Source: Nocardioides ginsengisegetis
Lineage (GTDB): Bacteria; Actinomycetota; Actinomycetes; Propionibacteriales; Nocardioidaceae
Direction of reading: 5' to 3'
DNA length: 64,000 nt
Assembly (NCBI RefSeq): GCF_014138045.1
Contig: NZ_JACGXA010000001.1
Span: 3,333,001 to 3,397,000, forward strand
Of the stretch, positions 7,495 through 16,725 are shown piece by piece (within the stretch, counting starts at the first letter, position 1; every line of letters starts with the position of its first letter). The notes beneath the pieces were generated by a model. It searched no databases. It was not told the DNA's origin and worked only from the letters and a program-made list of their open reading frames with translations. The position numbers were made by a program, and so were the translations under genes.

Positions 7495-9705
7495 ATGGAT
7501 CTCGCGCTTCGCAGCGAGGACGAGGAGCTGGTCGCAGCGTTCGACGCACTGCTGACCAAGAAGTCCTCCACGGCCCGGGTGCGAGAGGTCGAGGCGCTCG
7601 GCTTCGATCCGGATCTCTGGTCGGCGCTCACGGCGGCCGGGGTCCCGTCGATGGCCGCCGGCGAGCACTCCGCCGACCTGCGCCAGCTGATCCTGATCGC
7701 CGAGCTCGCCGGACGTCACCTGGTCAGCGCGCCCCTCGTCGAGACGCTCGTGACCCGCCGTCTGCTGGCGCACTGCGAGGGGTCCGCGGCCGCCGGGATC
7801 GCCGCCCAGGCGGAGAACGGCTCGATCGTCTCCCTGGTCCTGCGCCCGGTCACGGCCGCCTCGAACACCTCCCTGGTCCCGGCCGGGGCCGTCGCCGACG
7901 TGGTCGTCGCCATGGTCGACGAGCGCCTCATCGCGGTGGTCTCCCCATCACCGGGGGTTGCGTCACCGAACCTCGGGAGCCAGCCGCTTGCCGACCGCGA
8001 TCTCGGCGCCGGAGAGACCGTCACCCTCGCGACCGGTGCTGACGCGGCCGCGATCTTCGCCGCCGCCCAGCGCGACTGGCAGCTGCTGACCGCCGCCCAG
8101 CTCGTGGGCGTTGCCGCGCAGTCGCTGGAGATCGGCGTCGAGTACGTCAAGAACCGAGTCATCTTCGATCAGCCGGTCGGTGCGTTCCAGACCGTCGCGC
8201 ACCGGCTGGCGGACCATGTCGCCAGCATCGAGGGAGCACGCCTGCTGGTGCAGCAGGCCGCGTGGTCCGCAGACAACGACCGGCTCGACAGCGTGGCGCA
8301 CACCAAGATGGCGTTCTGCTTCGCCGCCGACCAAGCGCTCGCCGTCGTCGGCGACTGCCTGCACTACCACGGTGGCTACGGCTTCAGCCTCGAGTACGAC
8401 ATCCAGCTGTACTACCGCCGGGCTCGCGCCTACCCGCTCGTCTGGGGCTCGGTGCGGCGCGAGTACCAGGCACTCGCGGCCGTCCTTTATGACGAGGCAC
8501 CCGTCCGCCCCGTCGCTTCCCTGCAGCACCGCGGCGACGGGATCGACTTCGACCTCGGCCCCGAGGCGGAGGCGTTCCGCGCCGAGGTGGCCGCTTTCCT
8601 CGACGAGCACCTGACGCTCGAGATTCAGCACCGGGTGCGCCAGTCCGGGAGCTATCACGACTGGGACCTGCACCGGGCGCTCGGCGAGAAGGGCTGGATC
8701 GCCGCCTCCTGGCCGGCTGAGTACGGCGGCCAGGACCGCGACCCGCTCGAGCTCATGGCGATGCGCGAGGAGATGAAGAAGGTCCACGCGCCGGTCAACG
8801 GCCTCGGCACCACACTCCTGGTCGCGCGCGCGGTCCGCGAGTTCGGCTGCGAGGAACTGCGCAACGACATCGTCCCCCGGGCGATCGCCGGCGAGATCCT
8901 GCTCTGCCTCGGTTACAGCGAGCCGCAGGGCGGCTCGGACGTCGCTTCGGCGAGGACCCGTGCGGTCCGCGACGGCGAGGACTGGGTGATCAACGGGCAG
9001 AAGGTCTTCACCACGCTCGCCGAGACCGCCGACTACGTCTTCCTGCTCACCCGGACCAACACCGAGGTGGCCAAGCACCAGGGCCTCACGATGTTCCTGG
9101 TGCCGCTGGACGCCGCAGGCGTCCAGGTCGACGAGATCCGCACCCTCAGCGGCGAGCGCACCAACCAGACCTTCTACGCCGACGTCCGGATCCCCGACAC
9201 CAACCGGGTCGGTGAGGTCGACGGCGGCTGGCAGGTGCTGATGGCGGCCCTGGCCTACGAGCGAAGCGGCGTGGGCGAGGACCCCCGCACCTACCGCCGC
9301 CTGGTGGAGGCCGTGACGGCAAACGGGACGCTCGACGACCCCGTCGTCCGCGAGCCCCTCGCCCGGCTCGCGATCGACACCGAGGTCTCCAAGCTGCTCG
9401 GCCGGCGCAGCTGCTGGGTCGAGACCAGCGGCCGGATCCCGACGATGGAGGGCTCGATGCACAAGCTCTTCCACGCCGAGTCCCGGATCCGCTCCTCCAC
9501 GATCCTGCTCGACCTGCTCGGCACCGAAGGCCTTCGCGAGGAGATCGACCCGCTCGCCCCCGGCGGGGGCGAGCTCGTCCAGGAGTTCCGGCACGCCGTC
9601 ATCCTCTCCATCTACGGCGGCGCCAGCGAGGTCCAGCGACGGATCCTCGCCGAACGCCACCTCGGCCTGCCTCAGCCCATCCAGAAGAAGGACCGCCGTG
9701 ACTGA
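7495..9705 (+). CDS. Two-domain fused acyl-CoA dehydrogenase
   Basis: 736 residues carrying two dehydrogenase units in one chain. Residues 1-340 are a beta-subunit-like unit ending in an H-G-G-Y-G-F motif; residues 350-736 are a full unit with L-G-Y-S-E-P-Q-G-G-S-D. The usual C-terminal Y-E-G-T glutamate is replaced (I-Y-G-G-A-S-E), so the base is probably elsewhere, for example the Glu in A-Y-E-R-S. Tandem or heteromeric dehydrogenases of this kind are known from mycobacterial steroid side-chain and ring breakdown (the ChsE series; FadE34 is a fused example). ATG 7495 follows a strong GGAGGAGAGGG (7476-7486). It is the first gene of a seven-gene operon. The substrate is probably a bulky or alpha-branched acyl-CoA, by inference from those relatives. 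Confidence 0.9.
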   Translation: MDLALRSEDEELVAAFDALLTKKSSTARVREVEALGFDPDLWSALTAAGVPSMAAGEHSADLRQLILIAELAGRHLVSAPLVETLVTRRLLAHCEGSAAAGIAAQAENGSIVSLVLRPVTAASNTSLVPAGAVADVVVAMVDERLIAVVSPSPGVASPNLGSQPLADRDLGAGETVTLATGADAAAIFAAAQRDWQLLTAAQLVGVAAQSLEIGVEYVKNRVIFDQPVGAFQTVAHRLADHVASIEGARLLVQQAAWSADNDRLDSVAHTKMAFCFAADQALAVVGDCLHYHGGYGFSLEYDIQLYYRRARAYPLVWGSVRREYQALAAVLYDEAPVRPVASLQHRGDGIDFDLGPEAEAFRAEVAAFLDEHLTLEIQHRVRQSGSYHDWDLHRALGEKGWIAASWPAEYGGQDRDPLELMAMREEMKKVHAPVNGLGTTLLVARAVREFGCEELRNDIVPRAIAGEILLCLGYSEPQGGSDVASARTRAVRDGEDWVINGQKVFTTLAETADYVFLLTRTNTEVAKHQGLTMFLVPLDAAGVQVDEIRTLSGERTNQTFYADVRIPDTNRVGEVDGGWQVLMAALAYERSGVGEDPRTYRRLVEAVTANGTLDDPVVREPLARLAIDTEVSKLLGRRSCWVETSGRIPTMEGSMHKLFHAESRIRSSTILLDLLGTEGLREEIDPLAPGGGELVQEFRHAVILSIYGGASEVQRRILAERHLGLPQPIQKKDRRD

Positions 9706-10597
9706 CGAGCAAGACAGGGACGACCGCGTCATCCTGGACCGCGACAAAACGAACGGCATCGGCCGGATCACCCTCAACAGGGCGGACCGGCGCAACTCCT
9801 ACGACCCACCGATGCGCCGCCAGGTAGCCGCGTACCTTGACGATCTCGCCGAGGACGACGACATCAAGGTCGTCCATCTGCGCGGTGTCGAGGGGGTCTT
9901 CAGCACCGGGGCAGACATGGGCAACGCCTACGCCTGGTACGGCCAGGGCGCCGACTCGCGCAGCAAACGCCGTCCCAGCCAGCGCCGCCGGCTGACCGTG
10001 GACAGGGAGACGTTCGAGTTCTACCACCGCTTCCAGGGCTACCCGAAGGTCACCGTCGCCCAGGTCGAGGGGTTCGCCCTCGGCGGCGCCTTCGAGCTCG
10101 CCCTGATGGCCGACATCTCGGTGATCGGCCGCGGTGCCAAGGTCGGGATGCCGGCCACCCGGTTCCTCGGCCCCGCCCTCGGCAACGTGCACCTGTTCTT
10201 CCACCGGCTCGGACCGGTGCTGGCGAAGCGGATGCTGCTGACCGGGGACCTGCTCACGGCCACCGAGCTCGAGGGGCTCGGCGTCTTCACCGAGACCGTC
10301 GACGACGACGAGGTGGGTGCGCGTGCCGACTGGTGGGCTCGGAAGGCATCGCGGATGCCCGGCGACGGCATTGCCATCGCCAAGGAGACCTTCGCCCTGA
10401 TCGAGCACCTCCAGGGGTTCCAGGGCGAGGAGTTCGTGAGCCCGTTCGTGCACGCCTACGGCACGAACCTGCAGTTCCAGCCCGGCGAGTTCAACTTCGT
10501 GAAGACCCGTGCCGAGCACGGCAACAAGGGCGCCTTCACCCTGCGCGACGAGCACTTCGACGTTCCCTACCCGCTCCCCGAGACCGAGAGCTACTGA
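9698..10597 (+). CDS. Enoyl-CoA hydratase/isomerase family protein
   Basis: 299 residues, crotonase fold. GTG 9698 lies inside the end of the dehydrogenase gene (8-bp overlap) behind AAGAAGGA. Oxyanion-hole elements are F-S-T-G-A-D (68-73) and F-A-L-G-G-A-F-E-L (126-134). The Pro-Glu motif that carries one acid/base glutamate in classical hydratases reads M-P-A-T here, so ordinary hydration is doubtful. The protein may be an isomerase, hydrolase or lyase of the superfamily. An insertion rich in Arg and Ser (about residues 85-100) and an extended C-terminus (to 299) set it apart from the 240-280 residue crotonases elsewhere in the window. Its place between the fused dehydrogenase and the amidohydrolase suggests action on the dehydrogenation product. 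Confidence 0.85.
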   Translation: MTDEQDRDDRVILDRDKTNGIGRITLNRADRRNSYDPPMRRQVAAYLDDLAEDDDIKVVHLRGVEGVFSTGADMGNAYAWYGQGADSRSKRRPSQRRRLTVDRETFEFYHRFQGYPKVTVAQVEGFALGGAFELALMADISVIGRGAKVGMPATRFLGPALGNVHLFFHRLGPVLAKRMLLTGDLLTATELEGLGVFTETVDDDEVGARADWWARKASRMPGDGIAIAKETFALIEHLQGFQGEEFVSPFVHAYGTNLQFQPGEFNFVKTRAEHGNKGAFTLRDEHFDVPYPLPETESY

Positions 10598-10607
10598 GGA
10601 GACCGAC

Positions 10608-11819
10608 ATGCCCATGGATCTCAATGGCAAGCCGTTCCTGGCGTTCGACGCCGACAACCACTACTACGAGACCATCGACGCCTTCAGCCGTCACCTCGAC
10701 AAGAGGTTCCGTCGCCGCGGCGTCCAGGTCGTCCAGGCCGGAGACCGGCCGATGGTCCTGATGGGTGAAAAGGTCAGCAGGTTCATCCCGAACCCGACGT
10801 TCGACCCGGTGCTGAGACCCGGCGCCCTGGACCCCTACTTCCGCGGCGAGATCCCCGAAGGCGTGGACCCCGACGACCTGCGGATCGTCGAGCCCATCCA
10901 CGACGAGTACCGCGACCGCGACGGACGCCTGGAGCAGATGGACGCCCAAGGCCTGGCGGCGATCCTGCTGTTCCCGACGATGGGCTGCGGCGTCGAGCAG
11001 GCGCTGCGCGCCGACGTGCCAGCCATGGTGGCCACGGTCAAGGCGTTCAACCGCTGGCTCGAGGAGGACTGGGGTTTCGCCTACGAGGGCCGCATCTTCG
11101 CCGCCCCGATCATCTCCTTCGCCGACGTCGAGGAGGCGCTGCACGAGATCGACTACGCGCTGGAGCGCCAGGTGCGGGTGGTCTGCGTCCGACCGGCCCC
11201 GGTGCCCGGCGAGAACGGCCAACCGGCGCGCTCGCTCGGCGACCCGGCCCACGACCGGATCTGGGCGAAGCTCGCCGAGGCAGGCGTACCGGTCGCCTTC
11301 CACCTCTCCGACTCCGGCTACACCGGCATCTCGGCGATGTGGGGCGGCCCTGCCGACTTCGACCCGTTCCACATCGACCCGTTCACCAAGCTGGTGATCA
11401 GCGACCGCGCCATCCACGACACGATCGGCTCGCTGATCGTGCACGGCGTGTTCAACCGGCACCCCACGCTCAAGATCGCCAGCATCGAGAACGGCGCCCA
11501 ATGGGTGCCGCTGCTCAAGAACCGGCTCAAGAAGCTCGCCAACCAGCAGCCGAAGCACTTCACCTTCGACCCGGTGGCGCAGCTGGTCGAGCACGTCTGG
11601 GTGGCGCCGTACTTCGAGGACGACGCGGCGGAGCTGGCCGAGCACATCGGCGTCGAGCGGGTGCTGTTCGGATCGGACTGGCCGCACGGCGAGGGCCTGG
11701 CGGAGCCGACCGACTACACCAAGGAGCTGGGCGGATTCGACGACGCCGGCGTTGCCAGGGTCATGCGCGACAACGTGCTCGACCTGCTCGGCATGACCGC
11801 GGCCGACATCCCGTCGTGA
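10608..11819 (+). CDS. COG2159 amidohydrolase (TIM-barrel)
   Basis: 403 residues, starting at ATG 10608 behind GAGGAGA (10596-10602). The N-terminal F-D-A-D-N-H-Y-Y-E (13-21) and the late G-S-D-W-P-H-G-E-G block are the family's metal and active-site segments. It is much closer to the protein at 17839, which has D-A-D-N-H-M-Y-E and G-S-D-Y-P-H-P-E-G, than to the one at 1520; both also share R-P-A-P-V-P-G in the middle. Its position in a CoA operon, between two crotonases, suggests a hydrolytic or decarboxylating step on a ring-derived or CoA-bound intermediate. The reaction is not established. Stop and next start overlap at TGA/GTG (11816-11819). Confidence 0.87.
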   Translation: MPMDLNGKPFLAFDADNHYYETIDAFSRHLDKRFRRRGVQVVQAGDRPMVLMGEKVSRFIPNPTFDPVLRPGALDPYFRGEIPEGVDPDDLRIVEPIHDEYRDRDGRLEQMDAQGLAAILLFPTMGCGVEQALRADVPAMVATVKAFNRWLEEDWGFAYEGRIFAAPIISFADVEEALHEIDYALERQVRVVCVRPAPVPGENGQPARSLGDPAHDRIWAKLAEAGVPVAFHLSDSGYTGISAMWGGPADFDPFHIDPFTKLVISDRAIHDTIGSLIVHGVFNRHPTLKIASIENGAQWVPLLKNRLKKLANQQPKHFTFDPVAQLVEHVWVAPYFEDDAAELAEHIGVERVLFGSDWPHGEGLAEPTDYTKELGGFDDAGVARVMRDNVLDLLGMTAADIPS

Positions 11820-12547
11820 GTGTTACGTCGGTCCGGTACGAGCCAGGGCGGATCGCCCGAATCGTGTTCGACCAGCCGGGCAAGAAGAACGCGATCGATG
11901 CGCCCGGCTGGGAGGTGCTCGCGAAGGCGCTGGTGGACTTCGAAGCCGACCGCGCCGCACGGGTGCTCGTCCTCACCGGAGCGGAGGGCGAGTTCTGCTC
12001 CGGCGCCGACCTCGGAGGCGGCATCACGGGATCGGCCGAGTCGGTCGCGAGCAAGCTCCGCGAGGTCGGCGACATCATCGCCCGGCTGCACGCGATGCCG
12101 AAGCCGACGCTGGCCGTCGTGCCCGGCGTGGCGGCCGGAGTCGGGCTGAGTCTCGCCCTCTGCTGCGACGTCGTGGTCGCTGCGGACCGGGCGCGCTTCG
12201 GCGCGATCTTCGCCCGGGTCGGACTCACCCCGGACGGCGGCGCGAGCTGGCTGCTGCCGCGGCTGGTCGGTGCTGCCCGCGCCAAGGAGCTGGTCCTCAC
12301 CGGCCGGGTCATCGACGCGACCGAGGCGGACCGGATCGGCCTGGTCAACCGGGTCGTCGCGACCAAGGACCTGGTCACCATCGGTGACGACCTCGCCGAG
12401 CAGCTGGCTGCCTGTTCTCCCGTCGTGGCCGCGGAGTCACTCGCCCTTCTCGACGCGTCGTGGACCCGCACCTTCGACGAGGCCCTGGCCGCCGAGGTCG
12501 ATGCCCAGCAAGCCGCCGTCGCCGCCCGACCCGGGAAGGACTCATGA
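11816..12547 (+). CDS. Enoyl-CoA hydratase/isomerase family protein
   Basis: 243 residues, crotonase fold, beginning at GTG 11816 with a GTGA overlap onto the amidohydrolase stop. F-C-S-G-A-D and V-A-A-G-V-G form the oxyanion-hole segments. Downstream, R-V-G-L-T-P-D-G-G-A-S-W-L-L-P-R carries an Asp in place of the second hydratase Glu. That variant is typical of the PaaG/delta3-delta2 isomerase-like branch, so double-bond isomerisation or hydration of an unusual enoyl-CoA is likely. The stop overlaps the start of the acyl-CoA synthetase (ATGA), which places it firmly in the 7495-16702 operon. The same P-D-x-G motif occurs in the crotonase at 31082. Confidence 0.88.
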   Translation: MSVTSVRYEPGRIARIVFDQPGKKNAIDAPGWEVLAKALVDFEADRAARVLVLTGAEGEFCSGADLGGGITGSAESVASKLREVGDIIARLHAMPKPTLAVVPGVAAGVGLSLALCCDVVVAADRARFGAIFARVGLTPDGGASWLLPRLVGAARAKELVLTGRVIDATEADRIGLVNRVVATKDLVTIGDDLAEQLAACSPVVAAESLALLDASWTRTFDEALAAEVDAQQAAVAARPGKDS

Positions 12548-14232
12548 CGACCGACCTGAGCGGTGACCTGATCAGAACCACCTTCCCGAACGCGTCCGCA
12601 TCCGAGTTCGGACGATCGCTGATCGCTCCGGGCGGGGCGTTCGAGGTCGTCGAGGAAGACGTCCTCGGCGAGCGGGTCGCGGTCTTCAAGAACCGCGCCG
12701 GCTCGGTCTTCCAGATGATCGCCGACGCGACCGCGGCCTTCGGTGACCACGAGTACCTGGTCGACGACGACCGACGGCTCACCTACGCCGAGCACCTCGA
12801 CGCCGTCGCCGCACTGGCCGGGCTGTTGCGCGAGGACTACGGCGTCGCGCCCGGTGACCGGGTCGGCATCCACGCCGCCAATTCGATGGAATGGGTGATC
12901 ACCTTCTGGGCAGCGCTGGCCGCCGGGGCGGTGCCCACGCTGATGAACAGCTTCTGGAGCGACCCCGAGCTCCGGATCGGTCTCGACCTGACCACGCCAG
13001 CGGTGGTGCTGACCGACAGCCGTCGGGCCGAGCAGCTCGCCAGGGTCGCTCCCGAGATCCCCGTGGTCGAGCTCGAGGGCGCGCTCTACGCGCGGATCAC
13101 GAGCACGCGAGCCACCCTCGATCCGGTCGCACCGAAGGGCGAGGACCAGGTCGCCCTGCTGATGTTCACCAGTGGCACCACCGGGCGACCCAAGGCCGTC
13201 GCGCACAGCCACCGCTCGGTGCTGGGCACCATCCAGTGCAACCGGTTCAACACGCTGCTCCGGATGGGTGCTCTTCCCTCGTCCCCACCGCCCGCTCCGC
13301 GTGCGCTGATCGCGCCTCCGCTCTTCCACCTCTCCGCGGTGTACGGCGCGGTGCTGATGTTCCTCGGCGCCGGCGGCACCATCGTGCTGCGGCCGGGTCG
13401 GTTCGACGAGCGCCGCACGATGCAGGCGATCCAGGACGAGAAGGTCACCGTCTGGCTCTCCGTGGGCAGCGCTGCCCCCCGCGTCGCCGCGCATCCGGAG
13501 CGGGCGTCGTACGACCTGTCCAGCCTGACCTCCGTCGTGGTCGGCGGTGCACCTCTGAGCCCCGCCATCAAGCAGGAGCTATGCGCCTCGTTCCCGACCG
13601 CGGCTGCTGCCGGAGGCCTGAGGATGGGCTACACCAGCAGCGAGGGAGGCAGCATCGTCGCCAGCATCGGCGGCCCGGCGTTCGCCGAGCACCCCGAGTC
13701 CACGGGCCCGATCCAGGACGGCCTCCAGGTCTCGATCCGCGACCACGACGGCAACGTGCTCCCGCCCGGCGTCGAGGGTCTGATCCACGTCAGGAGCGCG
13801 TACACGATGCTCGAGTACCACGGCGATGCCGCCGCGACGGCCGGGGTCTACGGACCCGGCCGCTGGCTCTGCATGGGCGACATCGGCCGGATCGAGAACG
13901 GCTTGCTGTACGTGAACTCCCGGGCCCGCGACCTGATCTTCGTCTCCGCCGAGAACGTCTACCCCTCCGAGGTGGAGAACCGGCTCGAGGAGCATCCGGA
14001 GGTGATGGAAACCTGCGTCGCCGGGGTCGACCACCCGGTCACGGGGCAGGCGGTGAAGGCGTTCGTCGTCCTCGCCGAGGACTCGACCCTCACCGAGGCC
14101 GACCTCGCGGCGCACTGCCGTGGCGGCCTGCCGCCGTACAAGGTGCCGACGTCGTGGGACCTGCGCACCGAGCGGCTGCCGCGCAACCCGGCCGGCAAGA
14201 TCCTGCGCAACGTCCTCGTGGAGGGCTCGTGA
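12544..14232 (+). CDS. Acyl-CoA synthetase (AMP-binding, ANL superfamily)
   Basis: 562 residues. It activates a carboxylic acid with ATP and CoA through an acyl-adenylate. Motifs in order: F-T-S-G-T-T-G-R-P-K phosphate loop (about 215), G-Y-T-S-S-E-G motif (about 360), D-I-G hinge region with V-N-S-R-A-R-D-L-I-F (about 450-465), and the C-terminal catalytic Lys552 in N-P-A-G-K-I-L. ATG 12544 overlaps the previous stop (ATGA), and its stop overlaps the next GTG. Translation coupling on both sides suggests it works with the flanking hydratase and amidohydrolase. The acid is unknown. One of six synthetases in the window. Confidence 0.92.
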   Translation: MTTDLSGDLIRTTFPNASASEFGRSLIAPGGAFEVVEEDVLGERVAVFKNRAGSVFQMIADATAAFGDHEYLVDDDRRLTYAEHLDAVAALAGLLREDYGVAPGDRVGIHAANSMEWVITFWAALAAGAVPTLMNSFWSDPELRIGLDLTTPAVVLTDSRRAEQLARVAPEIPVVELEGALYARITSTRATLDPVAPKGEDQVALLMFTSGTTGRPKAVAHSHRSVLGTIQCNRFNTLLRMGALPSSPPPAPRALIAPPLFHLSAVYGAVLMFLGAGGTIVLRPGRFDERRTMQAIQDEKVTVWLSVGSAAPRVAAHPERASYDLSSLTSVVVGGAPLSPAIKQELCASFPTAAAAGGLRMGYTSSEGGSIVASIGGPAFAEHPESTGPIQDGLQVSIRDHDGNVLPPGVEGLIHVRSAYTMLEYHGDAAATAGVYGPGRWLCMGDIGRIENGLLYVNSRARDLIFVSAENVYPSEVENRLEEHPEVMETCVAGVDHPVTGQAVKAFVVLAEDSTLTEADLAAHCRGGLPPYKVPTSWDLRTERLPRNPAGKILRNVLVEGS

Positions 14233-15047
14233 GCGTCACCGACTGCCTGATCAACGTCGACTTCGCGGATCGCAGCCATCCGGACTGGATGAACAGCGTC
14301 AAGGACGAGTACTTCCACGGCGGTGACGACTTCCTCGCGAGCTCGGAGCTCAGCGCACTGCTCGAGGAGATGGACGAGCACGGCGTCGACCGCGCGATCA
14401 TCCTGACGCCGCTGTTCGAGCCGTCCCCGCGTGCTCTGGCCTACTGCGAGAAGTACCCGGAGCGGTTCGCCCTCGGCGCCATCAAGCTCGACCTCCTCCG
14501 CCCGATGCCGACGCTGCGCGAGCTGGACGGGTTTCGGAGGAACCACCCGGTCGCCTACGCCCAGGTCGGACCGGCCTTCTGGGGAGACGGGCAGTACCCG
14601 CCCAGTGACGCGGTCTACTACCCGTTCTACACCAAGTGCGCGGAGTGGGAGCTGCCGCTGGCGCTGGCCACCGGACTTCCTGGCCCGCCGATCGCCGGCG
14701 AGGCACAGAACCCGATCCACCTGGACCGGGTCTGCCAGCGGTTCCCGGAGCTCAAGCTGGTGATGCACCACGGCGCCGACCCGTGGTGGGACGTGGCGAT
14801 CCGGCTGATGATCAAGTATCCGAACCTGCGCCTGATGACGTCAGCCTGGGCGCCCAAGCGGCTGCCCGACCAGCTGCTGCACTTCATGCGCACGCGCGGC
14901 AAGGAGAAGGTCATGTTCGCCTCCGACTCCCCCGTGCTCAGCATCAGCCGGTGCGTGAGTGAGGCGCGGGAGCTCGATCTGCCCGACGACGTGCGCGACG
15001 CATGGCTTGGCGGGAACGCGGACTCGTACTTCGGATGGGGATCATGA
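14229..15047 (+). CDS. COG2159-related amidohydrolase (short form)
   Basis: 272 residues, shorter than the three other amidohydrolases here, which are 401-403. It starts at GTG 14229 with a GTGA overlap. The N-terminus reads N-V-D-F-A-D-R-S-H rather than D-x-H or H-x-H, the middle has V-M-H-H-G-A-D-P-W-W, and near the C-terminus F-A-S-D-S-P-V-L. So the barrel His/Asp ligands appear to be partly retained while the first metal pair is unclear. It could be a divergent hydrolase or decarboxylase, or a member that does not need the full metal set. It lies between two acyl-CoA synthetases and overlaps both. Confidence 0.75.
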   Translation: MSVTDCLINVDFADRSHPDWMNSVKDEYFHGGDDFLASSELSALLEEMDEHGVDRAIILTPLFEPSPRALAYCEKYPERFALGAIKLDLLRPMPTLRELDGFRRNHPVAYAQVGPAFWGDGQYPPSDAVYYPFYTKCAEWELPLALATGLPGPPIAGEAQNPIHLDRVCQRFPELKLVMHHGADPWWDVAIRLMIKYPNLRLMTSAWAPKRLPDQLLHFMRTRGKEKVMFASDSPVLSISRCVSEARELDLPDDVRDAWLGGNADSYFGWGS

Positions 15048-16702
15048 GCAAGCACGCCGACCTCGCTTCCCGCTGGGGGCTGCGCCGAGTACCCACGCCC
15101 CTCGCCGATCGCTACCTCGCCGAGGGTCTGTGGGACGACCGCACCCTGGGCGAGATTCTGACGACGGGGCTGGCGCAGCATCCGGAGCAGGTCCTCAACG
15201 TGCACTCGAAGATCCGCCCCTCCCGTGGCACCTACGCCGAGGTCGAGCTCGAGGCCCGGAGGTTCGCCGCCGGGCTGGCCACCCGCGGCATCGGACCGGG
15301 CGACGTGGTCGCCTGCCAGCTGCCGAACTGGCGCGAAGCCGTCGCGGTGGTGTGGGGAGCGACCTTCCTCGGCGCGGTGATCGTGCCGATCGTGCACTAC
15401 TACGGTCGCAGGGAGGTCGACTACATCCTCGAGCGCACCGACGTCAGGGCCTTCGTCGCGACCGCACGGTTCGGCCGACTGGAGTTCCTGGCCGATGCGG
15501 CGGACCGCCCCACGTTGAAGACGCTGGACCTGTTCGCCGTCGTCGGCGCCGAGGACAGCGACCTTCCGGAGGGAGCCGTCCACTACGACGACCTGCTCGC
15601 CGAGGCGCCGTACGTCGGCGTCGCCGCGGTCGCCCCGGACGCTCCCGCCCTGGTCGCCTACACCTCCGGCACCACGGCGGAGCCCAAGGGCGTCGTGCAC
15701 TCGCACCGGACGCTGGGCGCGGAGATCCGGCAGGCAGCGACACTGGTCTCGACCGCGCAGGGAAAGCTGACACCGGCCCCCATCGGTCACTTCGGCGGCA
15801 TGCTCACAGGAGCCTTCGTGCCCGTCACGCAGGGGGTCCCGATCAACTGGCTGGATGCCTGGGACCCGGACTTCGTGCTGGAGTTGATGCTCACCGAGCA
15901 GATCACCGCCGGGTCCGGCGCAACGTTCTTCCTGACCAGCCTGCTCGACCACCCAGGTCTGACCCAGGCCCACCTGGACCTGATGCGCAACATCAGCCTG
16001 GGCGGCGCGGCCGTCCCGAACGCTGTCGCCCGGCGAGCGACCGACAGCGGGATCGTCCTGACCCGGAACTATGGCTCCAGCGAACACCCCACGATCACCG
16101 GCAGCAGGCACGGCGACCCGGAACGCGGTCGGATCACCACCGACGGGCGGCCGTTGGCCGGCGTGGAGATCCGGATCGTCGATGACGAGGGCAACGACGT
16201 GCCGGCCGGCGTGCCGGGCGAGATCCTCAGCCGCGGCCCGGACTGCTTCGTCGGCTACACCGACGCGGCGCTGACCCCGAAGGCGGTCGACGCCGAGGGC
16301 TGGTACGGCACCGAGGACATCGGCGTCCTCGACGCGAACGGGTTCCTCAGCATCACCGACCGCAAGAAGGACATCATCATCCGGGGCGGCGAGAACATCA
16401 GCGCCGCCGAGGTCGAGGAGGTCCTCGCCGGACTGCAGGAGATCGCCGAGCTCGCGATCGTCGGAGCCCCCGACGAGAAGTACGGCGAGCACGTGGCCGC
16501 CTTCGTCCGGCTCCGCGACCCTGCTCGGCCGTTGCGGGTCGAGGAGCTCCGCGCCGCCGCCGCCCAGGCGGGCCTCGGTCGGCAGAAGTGGCCCGAGGAC
16601 CTGCACCTGGTCGACGACTTCCCGCGGACGCCGTCGGGGAAGATCAAGAAAAGGGAGCTTCGGGACCGGCTGCGCAGTGGAGGTACCGATGTCAGCACGT
16701 GA
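15044..16702 (+). CDS. Acyl-CoA synthetase (AMP-binding)
   Basis: 552 residues, last gene of the operon. ATG 15044 overlaps the previous stop (ATGA); an in-frame ATG at 15002 would need a 45-bp overlap and has no ribosome site. The phosphate loop reads Y-T-S-G-T-T-A-E-P-K, followed by N-Y-G-S-S-E-H-P, E-D-I-G-V-L-D, T-D-R-K-K-D-I-I-I-R-G-G-E-N-I, and the catalytic lysine in P-S-G-K-I-K-K near the C-terminus. It resembles cyclohexanecarboxylate/medium-chain-type ligases by general layout, a weak inference. It ends 23 bp before the convergent epimerase gene; no clear terminator hairpin is visible in that space. Confidence 0.92.
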   Translation: MSKHADLASRWGLRRVPTPLADRYLAEGLWDDRTLGEILTTGLAQHPEQVLNVHSKIRPSRGTYAEVELEARRFAAGLATRGIGPGDVVACQLPNWREAVAVVWGATFLGAVIVPIVHYYGRREVDYILERTDVRAFVATARFGRLEFLADAADRPTLKTLDLFAVVGAEDSDLPEGAVHYDDLLAEAPYVGVAAVAPDAPALVAYTSGTTAEPKGVVHSHRTLGAEIRQAATLVSTAQGKLTPAPIGHFGGMLTGAFVPVTQGVPINWLDAWDPDFVLELMLTEQITAGSGATFFLTSLLDHPGLTQAHLDLMRNISLGGAAVPNAVARRATDSGIVLTRNYGSSEHPTITGSRHGDPERGRITTDGRPLAGVEIRIVDDEGNDVPAGVPGEILSRGPDCFVGYTDAALTPKAVDAEGWYGTEDIGVLDANGFLSITDRKKDIIIRGGENISAAEVEEVLAGLQEIAELAIVGAPDEKYGEHVAAFVRLRDPARPLRVEELRAAAAQAGLGRQKWPEDLHLVDDFPRTPSGKIKKRELRDRLRSGGTDVST

Positions 16703-16725
16703 GCCCGACCAGTGGTCGAGCGCGG

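Noticed and set aside
12891..15047. 718-codon frame covering the synthetase and the short amidohydrolase
   Set aside because: Only the part from GTG 14229 is coding; upstream it is an off-frame reading of the synthetase.
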